In this document: piece by piece, positions 7,550 through 15,578 of the stretch
How the letters are laid out: each line of letters begins with the position of its first letter
Position numbering within the stretch: position 1 is the first letter of the stretch
NCBI GenBank assembly: GCA_050739575.1
Contig: JBOIBN010000047.1
Location: forward strand, 1 to 19,225
DNA length: 19,225 nucleotides
Direction: 5' to 3'
Origin: JBOIBN01 sp050739575
Lineage (GTDB): Bacteria > Pseudomonadota > Gammaproteobacteria > JAKDMP01
Notes under the pieces: model-generated
What the model was told of the DNA's origin: nothing
What the model saw: only the letters and a program-made list of their open reading frames with translations
Databases searched by the model: none
Translations under genes and position numbers: made by a program

Positions 7550-8409
7550 TCCGCGGTTTGCTTCATGAGCATGCCGAGCAGGCGCGCGATCCGGTCGCGC
7601 AATTCACGCCGATCCACGACCTGATCCAGCGCACCGTGCTCGAGCAGGAATTCGCTGCGCTGAAAACCTTCGGGCAAGGTTTCGCGCACTGTCTGCTCGA
7701 TCACGCGCGGCCCGGCGAAACCGATCAAGGCCTTGGGCTCGGCGAGATTCAGATCGCCGAGCATTGCCAGACTTGCCGATACCCCGCCCGTAGTGGGATC
7801 CGTCATTACCGACACGTACGGCAGACGTTTGGCACGCAAACGGCCGAGCGCCGCGCTGGTCTTTGCCATCTGCAGCAACGACGTCAGCGCCTCCTGCATG
7901 CGCGCGCCGCCGCTCGCGCTGAAACAGACCAGGGCCGAATCGGATTCGATCGCCGCCTCCACGGCGAGCACGAAGCGCTCGCCGACGACCGAGCCCATGG
8001 AACCGCCCATGAATCCGAATTCGAACGCGGCCGCAACGATCGGTATCCCCTTCACCCGCCCGCGCACGACGACCAAGGCGTCGCGTTCGCCCGTGGCTTT
8101 CTGCGCCTGAGTCAGACGATCGCGATAACGCTTGGAATCCTTGAAACGCAGGAAATCGACCGGCGCGACCTCGGCTCCGATCTCAACGCGCGGTTCGGCA
8201 TCGAGAAAGGCGTCGATGCGCTCGCGGGCACCGAGACGCATGTGATGGCCGCACTTGGGACAGACCTTGAGGTTACGCTCAAGCTCGGCGCGGTACAACA
8301 TCGCGCCGCAGGCGGGACACCTGACCCAGATGCCCTCGGGCACGCTACGCCGTACCTTGCGGCCATCGGATTCGATGCGCGACGGAACCAGTTTACGCAG
8401 CCAGCTCAT
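7546..8409 (-). CDS. accD: Acetyl-CoA carboxylase carboxyltransferase subunit beta
   Basis: The 287-residue protein forms the carboxyltransferase with AccA and makes malonyl-CoA for fatty acid synthesis. An N-terminal zinc ribbon uses Cys31, Cys34, Cys50 and Cys53. The crotonase-fold core includes FMGGSMGSVVGE (133-144), SASGGARMQE (164-173) and DPTTGGVSAS (204-213). The length is usual. The ATG at 8409 has only a weak GGAA before it. The gene upstream should be trpA or trpF in related genomes; here a small mobile element ends 16 nt before accD. Confidence 0.97.
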   Translation of the reverse strand: MSWLRKLVPSRIESDGRKVRRSVPEGIWVRCPACGAMLYRAELERNLKVCPKCGHHMRLGARERIDAFLDAEPRVEIGAEVAPVDFLRFKDSKRYRDRLTQAQKATGERDALVVVRGRVKGIPIVAAAFEFGFMGGSMGSVVGERFVLAVEAAIESDSALVCFSASGGARMQEALTSLLQMAKTSAALGRLRAKRLPYVSVMTDPTTGGVSASLAMLGDLNLAEPKALIGFAGPRVIEQTVRETLPEGFQRSEFLLEHGALDQVVDRRELRDRIARLLGMLMKQTAE

Positions 8410-8425
8410 TTCCGTTCAATCTCAT

Positions 8426-8566
8426 GGGCACATCTAAAAATAGTGATTTTTTTGTGAGAGCAAGGAGGCGTCGCGCGCAGAACCGCAGTGTATGTGCCAA
8501 TACATAAGGATTCGAGCACGGAGCCAACGCCGCTATCGCGGAAAAAGTGCATTTTTAGAGGTGCCC
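8426..8566. mobile_element. 141-bp MITE-like element between truA and accD
   Basis: Terminal inverted repeats GGGCACATCTAAAAAT (8426-8441) and, at the other end, GGGCACCTCTAAAAAT on the minus strand (8551-8566) match at 15 of 16 positions. TCAT flanks both ends directly (8422-8425 and 8567-8570), which fits a 4-bp target duplication. There is no transposase. Such ends and duplication length resemble IS5-type elements, but that family call is only an inference. The element overlaps the 3' end of truA and supplies its stop codon. Confidence 0.8.
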
Positions 8567-9426
8567 TCATGAATGTCAGCTCGTGCGTTTCGACCGTCGA
8601 GACGGCTATCATCATAGCCCACCGGATCGCGCGGGCCGCTTGTTTCAAGTGTCGCGTCGGTGCTCAGGGGAAGCCCGTAATGGGGCGGATAATCCACTCC
8701 GATTAGGCTAAGCCCCCGCGCCGGCGCACACGGGCCCGCACATCTCCGGTCACGGCTCGCAAGCACTACACGCATCCAATCCGGCGTGGTCTTACCGCAT
8801 CCGACCCACATCAGACTACCGACGATATTACGTACCATGTGATGCAGAAACGCATTCGCCTTGACCTCGACACAGATGATGTGATCACGACGCTCGATCG
8901 TCAGGCGATGCACCGTGCGCAGCGGCGTACGCGCCTGGCAGTCGGCACCGCGAAAGGCGCTGAAATCATGCTCTCCAATCAACTGCACCGCCGCTTCCTG
9001 CATCCGCGCGACGTCGAGCGTGCGGTGAGTCCAGGCCACGTGACGGCGAGCAAGCACGGGACGTGTCGGCCGCTCGAGAATCAGATAACGATACGCGCGA
9101 GCCGTCGCACTGAAGCGGGCATGAAAGTCGCCGGATACTGCATGCGCCCGACAAACGGCGGCGTCGGCCGGCAGGTTGGCATTCGCGCCCAGCACCCAAT
9201 TGCGCGGGGTGCGCAACTGCGTGGTGTCGAAATGCACAACCTGATGACCGGCATGTACGCCGGCATCGGTGCGCCCGGCGGCTACTGCACAAACGGACTC
9301 GTCGGCGACGATGCCGAGCGCGCGTTCGAGTGCGTCCTGTACGCTGCGTCCGGCAGCCTGGCGTTGCCAGCCGATGAAGTCCGTGCCGTCATACTCCAAG
9401 ACGACGGCGATTCGATTATTCGTCAT
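8533..9426 (-). CDS. truA: tRNA pseudouridine(38-40) synthase A
   Basis: The 297-residue enzyme isomerises uridine at positions 38-40 of the tRNA anticodon arm. The catalytic Asp54 lies in GRTDAGVHAG (51-60). Further family motifs are EYDGTDFIGWQRQ (11-23), FHARFSATAR (101-110), FSAFRG (155-160) and HHMVRNIVG (195-203). The conserved fold ends near residue 253 (YPPHYGLP), so about 44 residues are extra. The final ten residues (GTSKNALFPR) and the TAG are read from the inserted small element at 8426-8566. It follows fimV after 72 nt, as in related genomes. The tail is not expected to affect activity, but this is untested. Confidence 0.95.
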   Translation of the reverse strand: MTNNRIAVVLEYDGTDFIGWQRQAAGRSVQDALERALGIVADESVCAVAAGRTDAGVHAGHQVVHFDTTQLRTPRNWVLGANANLPADAAVCRAHAVSGDFHARFSATARAYRYLILERPTRPVLARRHVAWTHRTLDVARMQEAAVQLIGEHDFSAFRGADCQARTPLRTVHRLTIERRDHIICVEVKANAFLHHMVRNIVGSLMWVGCGKTTPDWMRVVLASRDRRCAGPCAPARGLSLIGVDYPPHYGLPLSTDATLETSGPRDPVGYDDSRLDGRNARADIHEGTSKNALFPR

Positions 9427-9498
9427 TCGAGGCTGAAATTAGTCGGCTCGGACAATGGCGTCAAGCGGTCGGCGGTTCGCCGGCAGCCGGTTAGTCCA

Positions 9499-12195
9499 CT
9501 AGGCCGCGATTCCCTCGCCGAGTACTTCCTCCAGAACTTCGCGGGCGGAATCGGGGTAACCCAGTTTCAGGTAGGCCCGCGCGAGGTCCAGCCTGAGCTT
9601 GGCACCCGCACGATCACCGGGGCCCGAATCGTAGCTGGCTTCCTCTTCCCAAGCCGCATGCAGTCTCGAGAGTTCCGACTCGAGTTCGAGCCTTGCCGTC
9701 CCCTCCGGCTCGGCATGCGCAACGAATTGCGGCCGCACCGCTTCACCGCCCTGCCCAAGCGGCACATAGGTCTCGACGAAGGTCGAAAACTCGTCCGAGA
9801 CGGAATCGAAACCGTCCTCGTGGACTGGCGTCGGTTGCGACTCATTCGGCCGATCCGCAAAAGCTTTGAGATCGCCCGCCTCTTCCCGCCAAGGGTCGAC
9901 ACCCGCCTGAGCAGCAAATTTATTCCACTCCGGCGTCGAAGTCCGGGAAAACAATTCATCGCCGGGCATTAATTGCCGGCCCATGGCCGAAACAGCCTGC
10001 CAATCAGGATCTTCAGCGTCGGTCTGTCCATGCAACCGCAGCGCTTCGGCGCGGAAATCCTCCGCGTCTCCGGCCATAAACAGCAGCTCCAGCAATTTGG
10101 AGCGCAGATCGCGGCGGTTCGGTTCCCGCTCCAGAGCTGCTCGCACATTCCCGATCACATTGTCCCTATCGTTCGCGGCCGCCTGCTCGACAACACCGGG
10201 CTCAAGCATAGGTTCATCAATTTCTGCCGAAACCTCCGGTTCATCCGGCTCGGCTACCGTCGCGGTCGGCGCCGTCTCAAGTGCGACCTCTCCGGGTTCG
10301 GCGCTAGCCTGCGCGGCCGCCGGCATGGCCTGATCTGCCGATGCAGAAGACTCGGCGGCAACATAGGGGAGATTCTCCGTATCGGCCTTCACAAGGCTCA
10401 CATCCGCCGGCGCCGACGCTTCCGCGCGGATGGACGTCGCCGCGCGCCGGCGCGTGAAATAAATCAGCAGTATCAGGAGCAGGAGCACGATGAGGCCGAT
10501 CACAACCCAGCCCTTGGGGCTCGTGAGCCAGTCCATGACGGTGTTTTCCGCCTCCTGCTGCGCTGGAGCCGAGTACACTGAATTCACGGAATTGGCGGCG
10601 TTTCCAGCATTGCCGGAATGGGCCCCCCCGGTTGTATGTCCGCCTCCCGTCGGGCTGGTGGGTTGATTATTGCCCTGAACCGCGGCCAATCCGGCGGTGT
10701 TTGCACCGGCGGCAAACGCCTTGGTCGCCTTATGGCCCGCGAGCGCGGCGCTTGCTACGGCCATGTTGGAACCTGCGGCGGTAGCAACATTACTCTGGGC
10801 CGTGGCCGCTCCCCCGCTGCTCGCGTTGATGGCGGCAAGTGCGTGAGTCGCCTGTCGGCCGACACCCATAGCACTCGCCACGGCCGCGGTGGAACCGGCT
10901 GCGGCTGCAATCCCGGCTCCGGTTACCGCGTTGGCAGCGCCGACGGCAGCGACGCGCCCGGTGGCAGTCGCGGGCGCGGCAGAAGCGGTCTCGCCCGCCT
11001 CTCCGGTTGCCGCCTGGTTAGTCGACACCGCCTCAACTTGAGATTCCGCGGGGGCGGCGGCTACCGCAGCCTTGGCGTTCGGACTTCCGTTGCCGTTGCC
11101 TGCAACCGTTCCCCGCGAAGATTGCCACTCGCGCGCCTGGTCGGCTACCTCGCTCACAGCCTCGGCACGGGAAACCTCCCCGATCTTGCTGCGCGATGGA
11201 ATGCGCAGAGTGGTCCCAGCCAAGAGCCGATAGATACTTCCCGAGAAAGCATGCGGGTTGGCGCGGTAAAGCGCAATCATCATCTGTTTTATGCTGACTC
11301 CGGTATCGGGACGCTGGCTGTAGGCGATACTCCACAACGTCGCGCCGTAGGGCACCGGGCCGTAACTATGGGGCCGTGAAACCGGATTTTCCTCCGCCTG
11401 GACCGGCGACTGAGCGGGCTGCGAGGAGGCAATCTCCGAACTTGTCTCCCCCAGCATGGCCGGCTGAGAAGATGACGACGCGGAGGGTACTGGAGTCGCC
11501 GCTGCCTGCACGGTTGATTCAGGAGACGACGATGCGGAGGGTGCTGGAGTTGCCGCCGCCTGCATGGTTGGTTCAGGAGACGACGATGCGGAGGGCGCTG
11601 GAGTTGCCGCCGCCTGCACTGTGGGACCCGGAGCAAGCGCTGCGGTTTCGGCCGGGGTTTGCCCCTGCGCCACGGATGACGGTGACGCGGTGGACGCCGT
11701 AGAGGAATAGGTAACCGCACCGGCATTCATGCTCGCGCTGGCCACGGAATTAGTACCGCTGCCGGTGCCCTGCCCCCCGGACCCGATCACCGGAGGATTC
11801 AACAAAACTGTGTACTGACGCGTCAACTGCCCGTTGGTCCAGCTTATGTGCACCAGCAGATTCAGAAAGGGCAGGTTCACCGGCTTGCTCGAAGTGACCA
11901 GGACATAGGGTCCGCCGGAGCCCTGCTCAACCTTAAATTTCAAGTCGAAGAGAAAATCCGGTTCGCTCAGCCCGGCCTGTTGGTAGGCACTGGGATCGGC
12001 CAGTCCGACCGCAAGCCCCTGCAGATCGCCGGCATTTGCGGCGACGATGGGAATGCGGGCGACCAAAGGCTCCCCGATGCGGGTTTCGGATTGAATCTGT
12101 CCCAGGCCGAGTGGAAGCGCGACGCCAGGCAACAAGGCCACAACTATCACGAGCACCGCCATCAGACCGTATTTGCGCATGTCAATGCTCATCAT
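9499..12195 (-). CDS. fimV: FimV/HubP family polar landmark protein
   Basis: The 898-residue protein has a signal sequence (about 1-28), the FimV N-terminal core (about 30-135, LGLGQIQSETRIGEPLVARI), a LysM peptidoglycan-binding domain (about 277-333, YGATLWSIAYSQRP), one membrane helix (562-580), a long acidic cytoplasmic part and a C-terminal TPR-like FimV motif (864-898, AKLRLDLARAYLKLGYPDSA). Family members organise the cell pole, type IV pili and chemotaxis or flagellar machinery. Linkers are very Ala/Ser-rich and hold two repeat sets: three 18-residue units at 192-245 and a degenerate pair of 37-residue units at 433-469 and 474-510. Two adjacent ATGs (12195, 12192) lie behind a GGGGGA site. 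The gene sits between asd and truA, its usual place. Confidence 0.95.
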   Translation of the reverse strand: MMSIDMRKYGLMAVLVIVVALLPGVALPLGLGQIQSETRIGEPLVARIPIVAANAGDLQGLAVGLADPSAYQQAGLSEPDFLFDLKFKVEQGSGGPYVLVTSSKPVNLPFLNLLVHISWTNGQLTRQYTVLLNPPVIGSGGQGTGSGTNSVASASMNAGAVTYSSTASTASPSSVAQGQTPAETAALAPGPTVQAAATPAPSASSSPEPTMQAAATPAPSASSSPESTVQAAATPVPSASSSSQPAMLGETSSEIASSQPAQSPVQAEENPVSRPHSYGPVPYGATLWSIAYSQRPDTGVSIKQMMIALYRANPHAFSGSIYRLLAGTTLRIPSRSKIGEVSRAEAVSEVADQAREWQSSRGTVAGNGNGSPNAKAAVAAAPAESQVEAVSTNQAATGEAGETASAAPATATGRVAAVGAANAVTGAGIAAAAGSTAAVASAMGVGRQATHALAAINASSGGAATAQSNVATAAGSNMAVASAALAGHKATKAFAAGANTAGLAAVQGNNQPTSPTGGGHTTGGAHSGNAGNAANSVNSVYSAPAQQEAENTVMDWLTSPKGWVVIGLIVLLLLILLIYFTRRRAATSIRAEASAPADVSLVKADTENLPYVAAESSASADQAMPAAAQASAEPGEVALETAPTATVAEPDEPEVSAEIDEPMLEPGVVEQAAANDRDNVIGNVRAALEREPNRRDLRSKLLELLFMAGDAEDFRAEALRLHGQTDAEDPDWQAVSAMGRQLMPGDELFSRTSTPEWNKFAAQAGVDPWREEAGDLKAFADRPNESQPTPVHEDGFDSVSDEFSTFVETYVPLGQGGEAVRPQFVAHAEPEGTARLELESELSRLHAAWEEEASYDSGPGDRAGAKLRLDLARAYLKLGYPDSAREVLEEVLGEGIAA
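11461..11622 (-). repeat. Three 54-bp tandem repeats inside fimV
   Basis: Codons 192-245 encode three 18-residue units of the form T(V/M)QAAATPxPSASSSxxx, in the linker between the FimV core and the LysM domain. The three copies are close in sequence, so copy number may vary between strains. Confidence 0.9.
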
Positions 12196-12250
12196 CTATC
12201 CCCCTGTTGGCTTTCTGCCCGACCATTTCCGACGCAAACGACATAATTAT

Positions 12251-12402
12251 GGAAACCCTGATCCATTCATCCCCGAATTGGTCAGAGGCGACAAATTCGG
12301 CACATATCCAGACTGGCCTTACGTCGAATCAAGCACTTATGCGCTTGACTCATAGCGAACCATCCGTGGTCCACAGGAAACTCTGAATAAATCAGAGTTT
12401 CC
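12251..12402. repeat. 152-bp hairpin element, copy A, between asd and fimV
   Basis: The left end starts GGAAACCCTGATCCATTCA. Read from 12402 on the minus strand, the right end starts GGAAACTCTGATTTATTCA; the two match at 16 of 19 positions. The right end is also a perfect 11-bp hairpin with a 5-nt loop (12376-12402). A second internal hairpin lies at 12326-12351 (GAATCAAGCAC-TTAT-GCGCTTGACTC). The same two hairpins with the same spacing recur at 19143-19220. No transposase and no clear target duplication are present. Confidence 0.75.
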
Positions 12403-12432
12403 CTAATAAAAGCACTCTAAGCATTTGTATCA

Positions 12433-13467
12433 TTAACGACTTTCGGCAATTTCCAAGATCAGCTGTTCGGCGATCTGCACACTGTTTAGCGCTGCCCCCT
12501 TGCGGATGTTGTCGGCCACTACCCAGAAATCCAACCCGCGTGGGTGAGATAAATCCTCCCGGATTCGACTCACAAAAACCTCGTCATGATAGGCCGCTTC
12601 GGTTACCGCCGTGGCGTAGCCCCTCGGGTCGCGTTCATCCTTGACCACGATTCCGGGTGCGGCGGCAAAAAGTTCTCGGGCTTCGCCCGCCGAAATCTTG
12701 CGCGCCGTCTCGACATGCACCGCTTCGGAGTGGCCGAAAAACACCGGCACTCTCACCGCCGTAGGGTTCACCCGGATGGACTCGTCACCGAGGATCTTCT
12801 GCGTCTCCCACACCAGCTTCATCTCCTCGCGGGTGTAGCCGTTGTCCTGAAACTCGCCTACGTACGGCAGCACGTTGAACGCGATTTGCCGGGGCGCCAC
12901 TGTGCATTCATCTATGGACTGGCCGTTCAGGAGTCGTGCCGACTGGGCGGCGAGTTCCTCGACGCCCTTCTTGCCCGCACCGGATACCGACTGATAGGTC
13001 ACAACGTTGATACGTTCGATGCCAACCGCATCATAAATCGGTTTGAGCGCGACCACAAGTTGTATGGTCGAACAGTTGGGATTGGCGATGATGCCGCGGT
13101 GCCGACGGTCGGCAATTTTCTCCGGATTTACCTCGGGCACCACGAGCGGCACGTCGGATTCGTAGCGGAAGACGGACGTATTGTCTATGACGGTTGCGCC
13201 GGCCGTCGCCGCCCGCGGCGCGAATTCGCGCGAAACCTCGGCGCCGGCCGAACTCAGCACGATATCGGTGCCGGCGAAATCGAAGGCATCGAGCACTTCG
13301 ACCTTGAGCCTGCGCTTGCCGAACTCGATCCACTCGCCCTCGGATCGCTCACTTGCAAGCGCGTGAATCTTGCCAACCGGAAAGTTGCGCACGGCCAGCA
13401 TCTCGAGCATGGTCCGCCCCACCAGCCCGGTGGCGCCCACCACGGCCACGTTGAACGTCCTCTCCAT
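12433..13467 (-). CDS. asd: Aspartate-semialdehyde dehydrogenase
   Basis: The 344-residue NADPH-dependent enzyme reduces aspartyl phosphate to aspartate semialdehyde, the branch point for lysine, diaminopimelate, methionine and threonine. The nucleotide-binding loop is GATGLVGRTM (11-20). The catalytic cysteine is Cys132 in NPNCSTIQL. SVSGAGKKG (160-168) and GHSEAVHVE (245-253) follow the family. It resembles the shorter asd type found next to fimV. The start is ATG 13467, preceded by GAGGAGA and overlapping the aroC stop by 1 nt (TAATG). The open frame continues far upstream, but that part only mirrors aroC in another frame. Confidence 0.96.
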   Translation of the reverse strand: MERTFNVAVVGATGLVGRTMLEMLAVRNFPVGKIHALASERSEGEWIEFGKRRLKVEVLDAFDFAGTDIVLSSAGAEVSREFAPRAATAGATVIDNTSVFRYESDVPLVVPEVNPEKIADRRHRGIIANPNCSTIQLVVALKPIYDAVGIERINVVTYQSVSGAGKKGVEELAAQSARLLNGQSIDECTVAPRQIAFNVLPYVGEFQDNGYTREEMKLVWETQKILGDESIRVNPTAVRVPVFFGHSEAVHVETARKISAGEARELFAAAPGIVVKDERDPRGYATAVTEAAYHDEVFVSRIREDLSHPRGLDFWVVADNIRKGAALNSVQIAEQLILEIAESR

Positions 13468-14573
13468 TACTTCTCCTCGTCCAATTTCATGCGTAAAAAC
13501 GATTGCTTGCGGATGATTCCCAGATTCTGCGCACGGTCCCGCAGAAGATGGTCGGCAAGCACGAGCGCCAGCATCGCTTCGGCGATCGGCGGTGCACGAA
13601 GACCCACGCAGGGATCGTGCCGGCCGGTCACACGCAGCTCGGTCGCTTCGCCTGCCGCGGTCACACTCGCCACCGGCTGAGGAATGCTCGAAGCCGGTTT
13701 GAACGCAAGACTCGCGCGAATCGGCTGACCGGTTGAAATGCCGCCGAGTATCCCGCCTGCGTGATTGGTCGCGAAGCCCGTCGGCGTAATCGGATCGCGG
13801 TGCGCACTGCCGCGCATGCCGACCACTGCAAAACCGTCGCCGATTTCTACGCCCTTCACGGCCGGAATGCCCATCATTGCGTGGGCAATCGCGGCATCGA
13901 GCTTGTCGAATACCGGCTCGCCGAGTCCGGCCGGCACGCCAACCGCCTCCACGTCCACCCGCGCGCCGATCGAATCGCCCGATTTCCAGACCTCGTTCAG
14001 CATGTCTTCGAGTTCGGCCACGCGGCTTGGCTCGGGACAGAAATAGGGATTGCGCTCGGACGCATCTGGGTCGCCACGCTCGAAAACGAGATCGCCCGCG
14101 GCCGCAAGCCACGCGCGGATCGCGATGCACTCTTGCGCCAGCAATTGGCGGGCGACGGCGCCCGCCGCGACGCGGGCCGCGGTCTCGCGCGCTGAGGCAC
14201 GCCCGCCGCCGCGCCAGTCGCGCCGTCCGTATTTCGCCTGATACGTCACGTCGGCGTGGCCCGGGCGGAACGTATCGCGCAGCGCCGCGTAATCCTTCGG
14301 ACGCGCGTCGGCGTTGCGGATCAGAAAAGCGATCGGCGTGCCGGTGCTCGTGCCGTCGAGCACGCCAGAAAGAATTTCCACCAGGTCGGGCTCGCGGCGC
14401 TGGGAGACGAAGCGCGAGCGTGCCGTTGCGCGCCGCGTGAGTTCGCGCTCGATCTCCTCGGCGATCACGGCCACACCGGGAGGACAACCATCAATCACCG
14501 CACCGATGGCCGGACCGTGGCTTTCGCCGAAGGTGGTCAGACGAAACGCCTGACCGAAACTGTTCCCACTCAT
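13467..14573 (-). CDS. aroC: Chorismate synthase
   Basis: The 368-residue FMN-dependent enzyme makes chorismate from 5-enolpyruvylshikimate 3-phosphate, the last shared step to aromatic amino acids, folate and quinones. Family signatures are FGESHGPAIG (15-24), RPGHAD (103-108) and GGGRASARETAARVAAGA (122-139). The length is usual. The start ATG 14573 overlaps the prmB stop by 4 nt (ATGA) and gives MSGNSFGQAFRLTTFGESHG; 29 further upstream codons are open but do not resemble the family. The prmB-aroC-asd order is common in gammaproteobacteria. Confidence 0.97.
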   Translation of the reverse strand: MSGNSFGQAFRLTTFGESHGPAIGAVIDGCPPGVAVIAEEIERELTRRATARSRFVSQRREPDLVEILSGVLDGTSTGTPIAFLIRNADARPKDYAALRDTFRPGHADVTYQAKYGRRDWRGGGRASARETAARVAAGAVARQLLAQECIAIRAWLAAAGDLVFERGDPDASERNPYFCPEPSRVAELEDMLNEVWKSGDSIGARVDVEAVGVPAGLGEPVFDKLDAAIAHAMMGIPAVKGVEIGDGFAVVGMRGSAHRDPITPTGFATNHAGGILGGISTGQPIRASLAFKPASSIPQPVASVTAAGEATELRVTGRHDPCVGLRAPPIAEAMLALVLADHLLRDRAQNLGIIRKQSFLRMKLDEEK

Positions 14574-15493
14574 GCCGCCCGCTCCAGGGCATTCGGTGCG
14601 GACAAGGCGGCGCGCGTAATGATGGCAACGCCTTCGCCGCCGCGTGCGAACTCGACCCATACCGCGTCAAGGTTCGGCATCGTTCGTTCAAGTGCGGACC
14701 GCGCGGCGCCGACTTCGAGTACGAGCACGCCGCTCGGCGTCAGGTGTTCGGCCGCATCGCGCAGCACGGCGAGCGGATGATCGAGTCCCTCCTCTCCGCT
14801 CTCCAGGCCGACTCGCGGTTCGCTGAGATATTCAGGCGGCAAGACGGCATACGTCGCGGCATCGACGTACGGCGGATTGCACACGACAAGATCGTATTGT
14901 TTTCCCGCCAGTGCCGCATACAGATCGCTTTCAATCACCTCCACCCGCGCTTCGAGCCCGTAGTCGGCGACGTTGCACCGCGCCACTTCGAGCGCGGCGG
15001 AATCGCCATCAGCGAGCGTGACTCGCACTTGGGGAAAAGCGCAGGCACAGGCGATGCCAATGCAGCCGCTACCGCAGCAAAGATCGAGAATCCACCCCGC
15101 ACTCTCGGAAGCGTACCAGGGTTCAAAACGCTTTTCGATCAACTCGGCGATGGGCGAGCGCGGGATCACTACCCGCTCGTCCACGTAAAAAGGCAATCCG
15201 GCAAACCAGGCCTCGCGCGTCAGATAGGCGGCGGGCAGCCGTCCTTCGATGCGGCGCACGAACAGCGCGTGGGTGCGGGCAATCTCAGCTTCGGTCAACC
15301 GCGCAGCCAAGTATTCCGGGGCCAATCCGTGATCGAGATGCAGCGAATGCAGTACGAGCGCCAGGGCTTCGTCCAACGCATTATCGGTGCCGTGCCCGAA
15401 GACGAGGCCCGCCTCGTTGAACGCGCTCGCACCGAAACGGACCAGATCGCGGATCGTGCGCAGCCGGTTTGCTACCGGCTCGATGGGTTCCAA
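14570..15493 (-). CDS. prmB: Ribosomal protein L3 glutamine N5-methyltransferase
   Basis: This SAM-dependent methyltransferase modifies a glutamine of ribosomal protein L3 (HemK/PrmB family). The SAM motif is LDLCCGSGCIGI and the glutamine-binding motif is NPPY (about residues 136-147 and 206-209 from the chosen start). The N-terminus TIRDLVRFGASAFNEAGLVFGHGTDNA is the PrmB type rather than PrmC. The only in-frame ATG (15580) would add 29 unlike residues and would share its CATG with the psd start codon on the other strand. A TTG at 15493 gives 307 residues, the normal length, and leaves 85 AT-rich nt for two divergent promoters. The TTG start is an inference. Confidence 0.88.
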   Translation of the reverse strand: MEPIEPVANRLRTIRDLVRFGASAFNEAGLVFGHGTDNALDEALALVLHSLHLDHGLAPEYLAARLTEAEIARTHALFVRRIEGRLPAAYLTREAWFAGLPFYVDERVVIPRSPIAELIEKRFEPWYASESAGWILDLCCGSGCIGIACACAFPQVRVTLADGDSAALEVARCNVADYGLEARVEVIESDLYAALAGKQYDLVVCNPPYVDAATYAVLPPEYLSEPRVGLESGEEGLDHPLAVLRDAAEHLTPSGVLVLEVGAARSALERTMPNLDAVWVEFARGGEGVAIITRAALSAPNALERAA

Positions 15494-15578
15494 CCGTGGA
15501 TCGTCTTTATCGTCATTTTCATATTTTAACAAGCCACATCGACTGCATCTGTCAAAATACCGATTCCGCCGGTTTCCC

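Noticed and set aside
11289..11726. Arg/Pro-rich open frame inside fimV
   Set aside because: It is the out-of-frame reading of the fimV 54-bp tandem repeats.
12376..12402. The perfect hairpin as an intrinsic terminator for asd
   Set aside because: Neither strand has a T run after the stem, and the same hairpin is part of a repeated element; read as an element end instead.
12433..14487. A single 684-residue minus-strand frame covering asd and much of aroC, suggesting a fusion protein
   Set aside because: Its first half is Arg-rich and mirrors aroC in another frame; asd has its own ribosome site and ATG at 13467 with a full-length family match.
15523..15555. TTGACA and TAAAAT boxes on the minus strand as a prmB promoter
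   Set aside because: The boxes are good individually, but the spacer is 21 nt, longer than the 16-18 nt a sigma-70 promoter needs; not listed as a feature.
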